Assembly: GCA_027489965.1 (NCBI GenBank)
Contig: JAIXZA010000080.1
Span: forward strand, 62,001 to 126,000
Direction of reading: 5' to 3'
Length of the DNA stretch: 64,000 nucleotides
DNA from: Verrucomicrobiaceae bacterium
GTDB lineage: Bacteria > Verrucomicrobiota > Verrucomicrobiia > Verrucomicrobiales > Verrucomicrobiaceae
Part shown: piece by piece, positions 17,693-26,399 of the stretch
Numbering within the stretch: the first letter of the stretch is position 1
How the letters are laid out: every line of letters starts with the position of its first letter
Position numbers and translations under genes: made by a program
The notes under the pieces: generated by a model
The model's database searches: none
The model's input: the letters and a program-made list of their open reading frames with translations, nothing else
Told to the model about the DNA's origin: nothing

Positions 17693-19051
17693 TTAGCCGG
17701 CCACCAAGTCATAACCGCGCCACTCTTTGACAGTGACGTCAGCAAAGCTACCGACCGGCAGCTTTTTATCCACAAAGATGGTCGTATCGATGTCTGGCGC
17801 ATCCATCTCGGTGCGGGCGACACCGGGTTCTTCGACAAGAACACGGAGTTTTTTACCCACCTGCTGACGATTGACATGCTCGACACTGCGCTGGATGGCG
17901 CGCATGGCTTCATTCCAGCGAGCCTTGCGGGTCATGTGATGAATCTGATCGTCCATCTTGGCCGCGCGAGTATCTTCTTCACGGGAATAGTTGAAGACCC
18001 CCGCACGCTCAAATTTTTCGTCCTCGATGAACTGGACCAGCTCATTGAAGTCTGCTTCCGTTTCACCTGGGAAACCGACGATGAAGGTGGTGCGGATAGC
18101 GATGCCGGGAATGCCTGCGCGGATACGCTTTAACAAATCACGAATGTAGGCACCATCGGTCTCGCGCTTCATCAGAGACAACATGTTATCGCTAATGTGC
18201 TGAAGCGGCATGTCGATATAGCGCGCTACTTTCGGACTTTCAGCAATCGCGGCGATCAGATCATCACTCCAATGCGCGGGATGCGTGTAGAGGAGACGAA
18301 TCCAAAAATCACCAGGGATCGCATTCAGCTCGCGGATCAGGGTGGAAAGTGATTCACCCTTGCTGGAATCGACGCCGCTGCGGGGCTTCGGACGCTCCCC
18401 TTCCCACTTGTCCATGCCAAAGTAGGTGGTGTCTTGGGAGATCAGATTGATTTCTTTGACGCCGCTTTCGATGAGCTGGCGTGCCTCCTTCAAGACGCTC
18501 TCCTGGGTGCGACTGCGGTGGCGACCACGGATGCGTGGAATGATGCAGAAAGAACAAGGGTGATTGCAGCCCTCTGCGATCTTGATGTAGGCCATGTGCT
18601 TCGGCGTGAGACGGAAGCGCGGGGTGTCGTAGTCTGGAATATACTGCGGCTGACGGGTGACGAGGTTTTCCTGCTCACCTTTGTCTTTATCCATGAGCCC
18701 CTGGATAATCGGGGCCACTTGCGTGATCTGATCCAGTCCAATGAAGGCATCGACCTCAGGCATTAGACCAGGCAGCTCCTGGGAGAATCGCTGGGATAGG
18801 CAACCCGCAACGATGATTTTTTGGCGTTTCCGCTTCTTGGATTCACCCCGGGCATCAACTGCCTCATGCACAGCACCGACGGACTCTTTCTTGGCCATGT
18901 CGATGAAGGAGCAGGTATTGATGATGAGCACATCAGCTAGATCGGCCTCCGGCGTCATGGTCATGCCAGCCTGCTGGAGGTGACCGACCATGATTTCAGA
19001 GTCGATGAGATTTTTGGCACAGCCTAGGGAAACGAGTCCGACTTTGATCAT
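17693..19051 (-). CDS. rimO: Ribosomal protein S12 methylthiotransferase RimO
   Basis: A 452-residue radical-SAM methylthiotransferase that modifies an aspartate of ribosomal protein S12. The N-terminal MTTase domain carries Cys11, Cys47 and Cys84 for one [4Fe-4S] cluster. The radical-SAM motif is Cys162-x3-Cys166-x2-Cys169 (GCNHPCSFCIIPRIRGRHRSR region). A C-terminal TRAM domain ends the protein. The opening VGLVSLGCAKNLIDSE is typical of RimO rather than MiaB. It is about ten residues longer than the E. coli enzyme, owing to a loop near residue 205-220 (ERPKPRSGVDSSKG). Confidence 0.95.
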   Translation of the reverse strand: MIKVGLVSLGCAKNLIDSEIMVGHLQQAGMTMTPEADLADVLIINTCSFIDMAKKESVGAVHEAVDARGESKKRKRQKIIVAGCLSQRFSQELPGLMPEVDAFIGLDQITQVAPIIQGLMDKDKGEQENLVTRQPQYIPDYDTPRFRLTPKHMAYIKIAEGCNHPCSFCIIPRIRGRHRSRTQESVLKEARQLIESGVKEINLISQDTTYFGMDKWEGERPKPRSGVDSSKGESLSTLIRELNAIPGDFWIRLLYTHPAHWSDDLIAAIAESPKVARYIDMPLQHISDNMLSLMKRETDGAYIRDLLKRIRAGIPGIAIRTTFIVGFPGETEADFNELVQFIEDEKFERAGVFNYSREEDTRAAKMDDQIHHMTRKARWNEAMRAIQRSVEHVNRQQVGKKLRVLVEEPGVARTEMDAPDIDTTIFVDKKLPVGSFADVTVKEWRGYDLVAG

Positions 19052-19591
19052 AAGAGGAAAAGGGGCGCGGATGATACGGGCTTTTGGCCATCGCGAAAGG
19101 GAAACCTTAGACTCTCTCTGTTAGAAGCATCTTGCCAATACCCGATGAAGGCAGGTTCATGAAGGTGGTAATCCACCCAATCCGCCGAATTCGATGCCTT
19201 TAAAGAAGATCCACTCATTGAAGCTTAGCAATCCTGTCACCGCAGAGCCCCGATCATAGCGCCTCTATTTCCGAGGAACTTATTCATTGAGAAATGCCAC
19301 CAGACTCTGGCCTGATCATACTTCCCGTCACAATCATAGCTGCAAAATCTGGAGCACACCCACTCAGCGGACTGGTGATGATGGACCCCAAAAAAGCAGA
19401 ATGAGATCAAAACCTCTCTTTTTTGTGACTCATTTTGTAGATTTATCTGTTATGGACAGCTCTAAGAGCAATAAAAGTGCGAAAAAAGGCTTGTCATCAT
19501 GGTAATTATATAAGAAGCTAGAATCAGAAATGAATGTGAGAGCGTTAATCACATCTGCTCAACGAATCCACACTCACCATACACACACTTT
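19052..19591. other. 540-base intergenic region without a supported gene
   Basis: Between the divergent rimO and HTH-receiver genes. A 72-codon plus-strand frame at 19287-19505 has no recognisable features. The last 200 bases are AT-rich with T-runs and a small palindrome GCTCT-A-AGAGC (19459-19469), as expected for a promoter/leader zone of the downstream gene, but no convincing -35/-10 pair stands out. An unannotated small RNA cannot be excluded. Confidence 0.5.
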
Positions 19592-20161
19592 ATGTCCGAC
19601 CTGAACTCGCCCGAACTCATGACCGTCAAGGAGACCTCTGAGTACCTCCGCATTCCATTGCCGACTGTCTATTATCTCGTCCAGCGTGGTCAGCTGCCAG
19701 CCGTGCAGATCGGTGGCCGCTGGCGCATTAAGCGCAGCCTGCTCGACCGCGACGTGCTGCGTAAGGAAGATGAATCTGGCCAACCAACCGTCATGGTGGT
19801 GGATGATGACCCAGCTCTTCAGGCTCTCTTCAAACAATTCCTCAAGAAAGCTGGCTTCGGACGCCTCGTCGTCGGCACTGGCACCGAAGCGATTGCTTTG
19901 GCTAAAAAGCAGAAGTTCGACTTTGTCTTCCTCGATTTGAAGCTCCCAGACGTTCCTGGAGATGAAGTCTATTCACAGCTAAAGGCTTTGCATCCTGATC
20001 TGCCAATCGTGATCATCACTGGCTATCCTGACAGCGAAGTTTTGAGCCGCATTCTTTCCCATGGTCCAGTGACCGTTATTAAGAAGCCTCTTGAGTATGA
20101 TCAATTGAACAAGGCTGTGAAACAGCTGGGTCACAAAGGCTCCGAGCAAGTCGCCTCTTAA
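19592..20161 (+). CDS. Excisionase-type HTH fused to response-regulator receiver
   Basis: 189 residues. An N-terminal MerR/excisionase-like helix-turn-helix (LMTVKETSEYLRIPLPTVYYLVQ to RWRIKR, residues 9-48) is followed by a receiver domain (66-180) with Asp70-72, phospho-acceptor Asp115 (FVFLDLKLPD), Thr143 and Lys164. This is the reverse of the common receiver-first order, and HTH_17 domains usually occur alone in plasmid or phage proteins. It probably binds DNA under phosphorylation control; its kinase is not adjacent. A strong terminator follows. Confidence 0.85.
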   Translation: MSDLNSPELMTVKETSEYLRIPLPTVYYLVQRGQLPAVQIGGRWRIKRSLLDRDVLRKEDESGQPTVMVVDDDPALQALFKQFLKKAGFGRLVVGTGTEAIALAKKQKFDFVFLDLKLPDVPGDEVYSQLKALHPDLPIVIITGYPDSEVLSRILSHGPVTVIKKPLEYDQLNKAVKQLGHKGSEQVAS

Positions 20162-20188
20162 GGTTGATTCAGTCGTTCATTTCTCCTC

Positions 20189-20220
20189 AAAGGGAGCGGG
20201 CCATGCCTGCTCCCTTTTTT
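20189..20220 (+). terminator. Rho-independent terminator after HTH-receiver gene
   Basis: A 12-pair stem (AAAGGGAGCGGG with its complement, one G-U pair) and a five-base loop are followed by six T at 20215-20220. It lies 28 bases after the stop codon. Confidence 0.85.
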
Positions 20221-20225
20221 CATGT

Positions 20226-21236
20226 TCAGATTCGGATGACGATCTTTCCTGAATGCTGCCCACTCGCCATGCGCTGAAACGCTTTGGGTGCCTGATCAAA
20301 GTCAAAAGTACTGTCGATGATTGGCGTCATTTGCGTCTCCGTCATCGTCTCCAGCATCTGGGCAAACATGGCGCGTGAGCCAACATAGATGCCATCCAGA
20401 CGGATGCCTTTGCGCAAAATACCCACTGTCTGAATATCCCCCGCCGTGCCAGTCAGCACACCAATCAGGGAAATGTGCCCGCCAAAACGAGTGGCCTTGA
20501 TGCTGCGATTCAGGGTCACTGGCCCACCAATCTCGACCACATGATCCACGCCCAGTCCGCCAGTTTGGGAAAGTGCCCAATCATCCCAAGCTGGGTCATT
20601 TTGATAAACATGCACGGCGTCAGCCCCCAGACCAAGGAGCAGATCCGCCTTGGCCTCAGTGCTAGTGGTGACCAGTACACGGGCCCCAGCCTGCTTCGCA
20701 AACTGGAGTGCGAAGATTGAAACACCCCCTGTACCTAGAATGAGCACCGTCTCACCGTGCTGAAGATTACCACGAACAAACAGTGCATCCCAGGCCGTCA
20801 CTGCCGCACAAGGTAAGGTGGCTGCTTGTTCGATGGAAAGATAGTCGGGTATCGGCAAAAGACAGGCGGCGGGCAAACAAGCCTGCTCACGCAAAAGTCC
20901 ATTCACCGCCCCGCCAAGAGCGTTCCCCGCATGATGCTGTGTGAAGCCACCATCGATCCAAGTCGGCATAAACGGGATCACCACCCGCTGACCGATCTGC
21001 CAGCCCGTGACACCTTCACCCAGCGCCAGGACTTCACCTGCACCATCAGAGCATGGGATGCGTGGAATCGGCCCAGTCACACCACGGATGCCCATCACAT
21101 TCATGTAATCCCGATAATTCAGGCAACAAGCGCGGAGGCGGACCAGCACCTCACCAGGCTCGGGGGTGGGATCAGGTAAAGTGACCTGCTGCAACGAGGC
21201 GAGTCCGTCAATGCCAGTGATTTGGTATGCTTTCAT
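20226..21236 (-). CDS. Zinc-independent MDR-type alcohol dehydrogenase/quinone oxidoreductase
   Basis: 336 residues from ATG 21236 (MKAYQITGIDG). It has a GroES-like N-terminal domain (PGEVLVRLRACCLNYRDYM) and a Rossmann domain with LILGTGGVSIFALQFAKQAGARV. RACCLNYRD lacks the canonical catalytic-zinc GHE set, and CLNYRD is typical of the quinone-reductase side of the MDR superfamily, so it probably reduces quinones or enones with NAD(P)H. The frame extends to 21320 but the added 28 residues are atypical. The gene is divergent to plsY. Confidence 0.8.
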   Translation of the reverse strand: MKAYQITGIDGLASLQQVTLPDPTPEPGEVLVRLRACCLNYRDYMNVMGIRGVTGPIPRIPCSDGAGEVLALGEGVTGWQIGQRVVIPFMPTWIDGGFTQHHAGNALGGAVNGLLREQACLPAACLLPIPDYLSIEQAATLPCAAVTAWDALFVRGNLQHGETVLILGTGGVSIFALQFAKQAGARVLVTTSTEAKADLLLGLGADAVHVYQNDPAWDDWALSQTGGLGVDHVVEIGGPVTLNRSIKATRFGGHISLIGVLTGTAGDIQTVGILRKGIRLDGIYVGSRAMFAQMLETMTETQMTPIIDSTFDFDQAPKAFQRMASGQHSGKIVIRI

Positions 21237-21314
21237 GACCTGCTCATAAACAGGCCGCGCCTCATGACAAGGAAGAAGGATTTTCTCTTGGCGCGCAGGC
21301 TCAGTCTTGGCTAA

Positions 21315-21971
21315 ATGCACCGAATGAATCCCATTTTGACAATCCTCCTCTGTGCAGCTGGCGGCTATCTTTCAGGAGCCACCCCTTTTGGCTACCTGGC
21401 GGGCAAGCTCAAAGGCATCGACATCCGCCAGCATGGCAGCGGTAATATTGGTGCCACCAATGCCATCCGCGTGCTTGGAAAAGGCATCGGCATTCCTGTT
21501 TTCATCCTCGATCTCCTCAAAGGCTGGCTTCCTGTCTGGCTGGCAAAGGTATGGTGGGTCACTCTACCAGGCGCAGAGACACTACTTTCCACTGCCGCAG
21601 TTGTTACAGGTTTAGCAGCTGTACTCGGCCACATGTTCACCTTTTGGCTCAATTTCAAAGGTGGCAAAGGCGTGGCTACGGCCACTGGCGTACTGCTCGG
21701 CATCGCCCCAGTCGCCATGCTCGGCGGACTTGCTGTCTGGTTGCTGTTCTTTTTCACCACGCGCTACGTTTCCCTAGCCTCCATGATGGCTGGAGTCGGT
21801 GTCGCTCTAACGATGATGGTTCAAATGAGTCGCACCGGCAGTTGGGATTGGGTCATGCTTGGTTTTGGCCTGCTCATCATGATTTTAGTCATTGTCAGGC
21901 ATACCGCGAACATCCGGCGCATCCTCTCAGGCACCGAACCCAAGGCCGGAAGCAAAAAGCAGCCAACTTAA
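21315..21971 (+). CDS. plsY: Glycerol-3-phosphate acyltransferase PlsY
   Basis: A 218-residue integral membrane enzyme that acylates glycerol-3-phosphate with acyl-phosphate, the first step of phospholipid synthesis. The three family motifs are seen: GSGNIGATN (41-49), the GHMFTFWLNFKGGKGVATA region and a third segment near TRYVSLASM. Five hydrophobic helices fit the family. A start three codons later (ATG 21324) is equally possible. No Shine-Dalgarno sequence is visible. Confidence 0.93.
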   Translation: MHRMNPILTILLCAAGGYLSGATPFGYLAGKLKGIDIRQHGSGNIGATNAIRVLGKGIGIPVFILDLLKGWLPVWLAKVWWVTLPGAETLLSTAAVVTGLAAVLGHMFTFWLNFKGGKGVATATGVLLGIAPVAMLGGLAVWLLFFFTTRYVSLASMMAGVGVALTMMVQMSRTGSWDWVMLGFGLLIMILVIVRHTANIRRILSGTEPKAGSKKQPT

Positions 21972-21999
21972 ACAAGGCCTATTGCCACGGATTTTTTCT

Positions 22000-22028
22000 T
22001 TGCAAGGCCTGCTCCCCCCACCTATAAA
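22000..22028 (+). promoter_or_regulatory. Sigma-70-type promoter for cysK
   Basis: TTGCAA (22000-22005), a 17-base spacer, and TATAAA (22023-22028). The predicted start, near 22035, is followed at once by the hairpin at 22041-22059. Confidence 0.6.
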
Positions 22029-22040
22029 CTCGACCCTCCA

Positions 22041-22059
22041 CACTGAGCACTCCTCAGTG
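22041..22059 (+). promoter_or_regulatory. Hairpin at the 5' end of the cysK leader
   Basis: CACTGAG and CTCAGTG pair perfectly around a five-base loop. Five T occur seven bases later, so it might also end plsY transcripts weakly. Its position right after the predicted cysK start favours a leader-stabilising or control role. Confidence 0.4.
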
Positions 22060-22092
22060 CACGACCTTTTTCACCTTTAATACCACCTCACT

Positions 22093-23076
22093 ATGGGCCG
22101 CATCTATAACAACATCGTCGAAACCGTTGGTAACACGCCACTGGTGAAACTGAATAAAGTCACCGCTGGACTCAACGCCACCATCGCGCTGAAATGTGAG
22201 TACTTCAATCCACTCGGCAGCGTCAAGGATCGTATCGGCATGGCCATGATCGAAGATGCTGAAGCACGTGGAGTCCTCACTAAAGACACCGTCATCATCG
22301 AGCCTACCAGTGGCAACACCGGCATCGCGCTCGCCTTTGTGGCTGCTGCCAAAGGTTATAAACTCATCCTCACCATGCCTGAAACCATGAGCACCGAGCG
22401 CCGCACACTGCTGGCTCTTCTTGGTGCTGATCTTGTGCTCACTCCGGGGGCTCAAGGCATGAAAGGCGCTATTGCCAAAGCTGAAGAACTCGTCGCCACC
22501 ACACCAAACGCCTGGATGCCACAGCAGTTCGAGAACCCAGCCAATCCAGCCATTCACATGAAAACCACGGCTGAAGAAATCTGGGCCGATACGGATGGCA
22601 AAGTGGACATCCTCGTCGCCGGCGTCGGCACAGGTGGCACCATCACCGGTTGCTGCGAAGTACTCAAACCACGCAAGCCCAGCTTCCAAGCCATCGCCGT
22701 TGAGCCAGAAGCCTCACCCGTCATCAATCAAACGCTCGCTGGTGAACCCGTTCAGCCAGGACCGCACAAGATTCAGGGAACCGGCGCAGGCTTTGTCCCC
22801 AAAAACCTTCACCTCAAAGACGCCGCAGGGAACGCCCAAATCGTCGAATGCGTCAAAGTCAGCAATGACGACGCCTTTGCCATGGCACGCCGCCTAGCCG
22901 CCGAAGAAGGACTGCTTGTTGGTATCAGCACCGGGGCCAATGTCGTCGCCGCCATCCGCGTCGCACAGCGCCCTGAAAACGCAGGTAAGCTCATCGTCAC
23001 CATCGCCTGCTCAACGGGTGAACGCTACCTCTCCACCGCACTCGCCGATGAGGCCCGCGCCAAAGTCGGCGGTTAA
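22093..23076 (+). CDS. cysK: Cysteine synthase A (O-acetylserine sulfhydrylase)
   Basis: A 327-residue PLP enzyme making cysteine from O-acetylserine and sulfide. The PLP lysine is Lys45 in GSVKDR; the substrate loop is TSGNTG (72-77) and the phosphate-binding loop GVGTGGT. Length and motif spacing match CysK rather than the longer CysM or cystathionine synthase. No Shine-Dalgarno sequence precedes the ATG; the bases before it are CCACCTCACT. Confidence 0.95.
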   Translation: MGRIYNNIVETVGNTPLVKLNKVTAGLNATIALKCEYFNPLGSVKDRIGMAMIEDAEARGVLTKDTVIIEPTSGNTGIALAFVAAAKGYKLILTMPETMSTERRTLLALLGADLVLTPGAQGMKGAIAKAEELVATTPNAWMPQQFENPANPAIHMKTTAEEIWADTDGKVDILVAGVGTGGTITGCCEVLKPRKPSFQAIAVEPEASPVINQTLAGEPVQPGPHKIQGTGAGFVPKNLHLKDAAGNAQIVECVKVSNDDAFAMARRLAAEEGLLVGISTGANVVAAIRVAQRPENAGKLIVTIACSTGERYLSTALADEARAKVGG

Positions 23077-23118
23077 TCTAATTCCTCTCCAAAGCCCCCT
23101 TTCTAGAAAACACCGCTC

Positions 23119-24183
23119 ATGTCCCAGATCACGCCAGCAGCAGCCCCACTTCCCACGACCTCATCCATGGAGACATTTCTGGAAGAGAACTTCAAAAAAA
23201 TTCTCTTTCTATGCATCGCCATCATTGCAGGCCTAGGCATCTATGGCGTCATCAATTACATGAACCGCGCCAAGGCTGTTGAGGCAGGTGAAGCCTACGC
23301 TTCGGCCAAAACCGTCGAAGACCTTGATGTCGTCATCTCAAAATATGCCGGCACACTCTCTGCCGGGAATGCTCTGCTACAAAAAGCTGACCTGCTTTGG
23401 GAACAAAACAAAAAAAGCACGTCCGTCGATGCCCTGAAGGAATTCACTGAAAAATACAAACAGCATCCCTTCCTCGCACAAGCCCTTCTTGCTTTGGGGG
23501 GCAAGCTTGAGTCCAACGGTAACCGCTCCGACGCCAAGCCGGTCTTTGAGCGCATCGTCAGCGAGTTCCCCACCTCAGACGTCGCTGCATTAGCTCAGGT
23601 ACGCTTGGGCGACCTCCTCTGGGCCGATGGCAAAGAAGACGAAGCAAAAAAAATCTATGACGGCTTAGCTGCCCAATTCCCTGGAGTCGCCAACGCGATT
23701 CTCGATCAAGGCCAAAACCGCCTGCAATGGATCGCCGCCAAACTCCCAACCAAAGAAGTGGACGGCCCACCAAAACCAAAAGTGGATCCAACTACAGCCA
23801 CTCCGGGCGCACCCAATATCCCCGGTATGCCCAACTTTAAGCTGAACAGCCCGACCGGCCTTTCGCCAACCATCCAATCCCCAACCACAGGCAGTAGTGG
23901 TCCAGCCATCAGCGTCGGCCCGAATGGAGCCACGTCCGCACCGATCACGATCAAGCCCGGCACAGCCACATCCGCCCCAGTCGTCGTGCCAGCCACGACT
24001 ATGCCTGCCCCAGCAGCACCTAGCGCCCCCATCAAAGTCGAGACTCCTGCCGCACCAGCCACATCAGTGAAAATCGAAGCTCCTGCAGCGCCCGCCAAGC
24101 CAGCCGTAACCGTGCCAGCAACGCCTACTCCAATCAAGGTCGAGGCAGCACCACCGGCCGCAGCATCTGCTAAACAGCCGTAA
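23119..24183 (+). CDS. Membrane-anchored TPR-like protein with Ala/Pro-rich tail
   Basis: 354 residues. One membrane helix (about 27-46, ILFLCIAIIAGLGIYGVINY) is followed by helical TPR-like repeats to about residue 205 (KKSTSVDALKEFTEKYKQHP, NRSDAKPVFERIVSEFPTSD, KEDEAKKIYDGLAAQFPG). This layout recalls YfgM-type periplasmic TPR proteins. From about residue 210 the chain is a Pro/Ala/Thr-rich tail with imperfect repeats of the PTPIKVEAP kind. A further copy of that repeat, in another reading frame, continues past the stop codon. The exact role is unknown. Confidence 0.7.
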   Translation: MSQITPAAAPLPTTSSMETFLEENFKKILFLCIAIIAGLGIYGVINYMNRAKAVEAGEAYASAKTVEDLDVVISKYAGTLSAGNALLQKADLLWEQNKKSTSVDALKEFTEKYKQHPFLAQALLALGGKLESNGNRSDAKPVFERIVSEFPTSDVAALAQVRLGDLLWADGKEDEAKKIYDGLAAQFPGVANAILDQGQNRLQWIAAKLPTKEVDGPPKPKVDPTTATPGAPNIPGMPNFKLNSPTGLSPTIQSPTTGSSGPAISVGPNGATSAPITIKPGTATSAPVVVPATTMPAPAAPSAPIKVETPAAPATSVKIEAPAAPAKPAVTVPATPTPIKVEAAPPAAASAKQP

Positions 24184-24235
24184 CACTGCCAGCAGAGCCT
24201 ACACCGATCAAGGTTGAGGCAGTAACTCCGGCATC
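24184..24235 (+). repeat. Relict copy of the tail repeat, out of frame after the stop
   Basis: Read two bases out of register, this stretch encodes PAEPTPIKVEAVTPAS, a near copy of PATPTPIKVEAAPPAA at the end of the preceding protein. The two segments are also clearly alike at base level (shared ATCAAGGT-GAGGCAG). The repeat array was probably longer before a frameshift. Confidence 0.65.
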
Positions 24236-24766
24236 ATGTCCCCCTCAAGCGCTCTGCTCAGATTCAGAGTCGTGATGATTTTTTTCATCATTGGCCTGTT
24301 AATCAGTGGCGTGACAGCTTTCCCGCTTTTGCACGAACTCAGGATTCTCGCCAATTTACTGGGGGTCGGCGAGGCTCAAAGCCCGGAGGGTTACAGTGGT
24401 CTTCCTTTTTGGATTCTCACCGTTCGGCACGGACTGGAACAGACTTACTCGCTGTATCCTTGGATGGCCTACGGCACAGATTGGCTAGCTTTTGGTCACA
24501 TCGTCATTGCCATGTTTTTCATTGGCCCACTGATCAATCCGAGGTCTGGTAGAGCGACGATCTACACAGGCATCGCAGCCTGTATTGGAGTGATCCCACT
24601 GGCGATGATTTGCGGTTCGATCCGCGAGATCCCCTTTTACTGGCGTCTTGTAGACTGCTCATTTGGAGTCCTCGGCATCCTTCCACTAATCTACTGCCTA
24701 CGGCTCATTCGGCGTATCGAAACGGAACCTAGTCCCACTCAGGTAGATCGGGACATTTCTGATTAA
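24236..24766 (+). CDS. Conserved-looking membrane protein of unknown function
   Basis: 176 residues with about four hydrophobic helices (VVMIFFIIGLLISGVTAFPL, WLAFGHIVIAMFFIGPLI, ATIYTGIAACIGVIPLAMIC, FGVLGILPLIYCLRLI) and a charged C-terminal tail. Conserved-type polar residues occur between helices (RHGLEQTY, GTDWLAFGH, REIPFYWR). I do not recognise a named family. It overlaps the relict repeat of the preceding gene and is convergent with the next one, with four bases between stops. Confidence 0.65.
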   Translation: MSPSSALLRFRVVMIFFIIGLLISGVTAFPLLHELRILANLLGVGEAQSPEGYSGLPFWILTVRHGLEQTYSLYPWMAYGTDWLAFGHIVIAMFFIGPLINPRSGRATIYTGIAACIGVIPLAMICGSIREIPFYWRLVDCSFGVLGILPLIYCLRLIRRIETEPSPTQVDRDISD

Positions 24767-24770
24767 CTGA

Positions 24771-26330
24771 TCACTGTCCCCAAACGATGCGGCTCAGATC
24801 TTCTTCTTGAGAGGCCGACCAGGATTCTTTGTTCTCGTGCAGTTGCTTGCGGGCCGTTTGCTGGATCTCGTGAACTAAAGGAGAACCGAGATAGCTAAGC
24901 TCCTTCCACAGGTCCAAAGTATCGCTGTCAGGTCGGATGGCGGCTAAAAGGCCGGGCAAGTGGGCGCGAATATCTTTGTCTGTCGGCGGCTCAAGATGAA
25001 GCCAGGCCAAAAGGCGTAAATACTTGGCATCGTCTTTGGGCAGCTCTGGACTATTGCCGGAAAGCAGCTCCTGATGGTCAGCCCAAGTGCCTGTTTTGAC
25101 ACGGTCAAAAAGGGGTTTGATGTCAGCACTTTCGGCTTGGACAGTAGCGGCTTGCTCAATCCGCCACTGTTCCTTGGCTTTATCGACATCGGGGAGTTTT
25201 TCCACCGGTTCAATGGCAGCTACAGGAGCCTTTGAAGCGGACGCTGGAGCAGGAGCAGCCGCTTTAACGGCAGACTGTGGATTTAGAAGATCAAAGGGAC
25301 CGATCCAGATGGCAGCAGCTAATCCAACCATGCCTAACAGCCAACCCACAAAGAAGGGTCTGACATTCCAGACGACAATCGGTGGCGGCGCAAAGTCGGC
25401 TTCTTTAAAATCAGCTTCCCGATCAGCAAGGATGTCTGAAGGCGCTTCCAGAAAGGGTGCAAAAGCCAAGGAAGCTTCAACTTCTGCTAAGTGAGCGGCC
25501 TTAGCTTTCTCTTGAGCGGTAACCGTTTTTGCCTGAGCGGCCTTAAGAGCGTTCTGAGCTTCAACCAGAGAAGCATCTGAGTGCATCTGCTCAATGATGT
25601 GCTGCTGCACCAAATCCCACCAAGCGGCAGGCACAACAGCTTGAAACAATGATTGCCCATCCTGCTGATGCCTGAGCTGACTGGCCAACTCCCGAAGGGC
25701 TGTACACTCCACAGGATTATCCCAAGTCCAAATCATGCGAGTGCGGCGCAGGCGGTGGTCCCAGAGATCTCGTGATTCCTGACTGCAACTGCGAATGATA
25801 CGACCCGCCGCGAGCCAGAGCTTGGCCTCTGCCAAGCCATCTGAATGCTCACCGACAGTTTGCGGCTCAGCGACAGTCAACATCTGCTCGGCACGCGGAT
25901 AGCGTGTGATGGCCAAAGAGGTGACCAGGGCCAACATGATATGAACGATCTCAGGGTCGCTATCCCTCGCATGAGTAGCAGCCAGGGCTTCGGCCAACTT
26001 GGCGAGTTGAGCAGTATTGGAGCGAGAAGCCCAACGGAAAGCGACCATGCAGGTCAGCGCCATTTGCCCAGAAGCCAGCTCAATGATGAGATCAGGAATG
26101 CGTGCCATATCGGCTAGCAGATCCTCCTGATCTTCAAACAAGTTGACCAAAAATTCACTGGAAGGGCCAGCCCATTCGATTTTTACATAGGCACGAGAAC
26201 AAAAGGCTACAAATGCCTGACCTAGGCCTTCACCTGAACGAAGGGCTGCCGCCAGATCAGTCGCTGACCCACGGAGAGTATCCGGGAGTTCAGAGAGATC
26301 AGGTTGAAATTCTGGTGGCATCAATTCCAT
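24771..26330 (-). CDS. Single-span membrane protein, function unknown
   Basis: 519 residues, not recognised. Residues 1-250 look helical and cytoplasmic. A Lys/Ala/Glu-rich coiled coil follows (about 255-290), then a single membrane helix (326-344, PFFVGWLLGMVGLAAAIWIG), an Ala/Pro linker and a helical C-terminal domain (380-519). Without a signal peptide, the long N-terminal part is probably in the cytoplasm and the C-terminal part in the periplasm, a layout used by anchors and signalling proteins. The metal ATPase gene lies upstream on the same strand, 69 bases away. Confidence 0.6.
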   Translation of the reverse strand: MELMPPEFQPDLSELPDTLRGSATDLAAALRSGEGLGQAFVAFCSRAYVKIEWAGPSSEFLVNLFEDQEDLLADMARIPDLIIELASGQMALTCMVAFRWASRSNTAQLAKLAEALAATHARDSDPEIVHIMLALVTSLAITRYPRAEQMLTVAEPQTVGEHSDGLAEAKLWLAAGRIIRSCSQESRDLWDHRLRRTRMIWTWDNPVECTALRELASQLRHQQDGQSLFQAVVPAAWWDLVQQHIIEQMHSDASLVEAQNALKAAQAKTVTAQEKAKAAHLAEVEASLAFAPFLEAPSDILADREADFKEADFAPPPIVVWNVRPFFVGWLLGMVGLAAAIWIGPFDLLNPQSAVKAAAPAPASASKAPVAAIEPVEKLPDVDKAKEQWRIEQAATVQAESADIKPLFDRVKTGTWADHQELLSGNSPELPKDDAKYLRLLAWLHLEPPTDKDIRAHLPGLLAAIRPDSDTLDLWKELSYLGSPLVHEIQQTARKQLHENKESWSASQEEDLSRIVWGQ

Positions 26331-26399
26331 AGAAGAATCTAGACGTTAGTCTGACCTATCGTGAGATGCAACGTGGCACTGTTCAAATCACTTAGAAAT

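Noticed and set aside
19287..19505. 72-codon plus-strand frame upstream of the HTH-receiver gene
   Set aside because: No start signal, no domain features, and an AT-rich end that looks like leader DNA.
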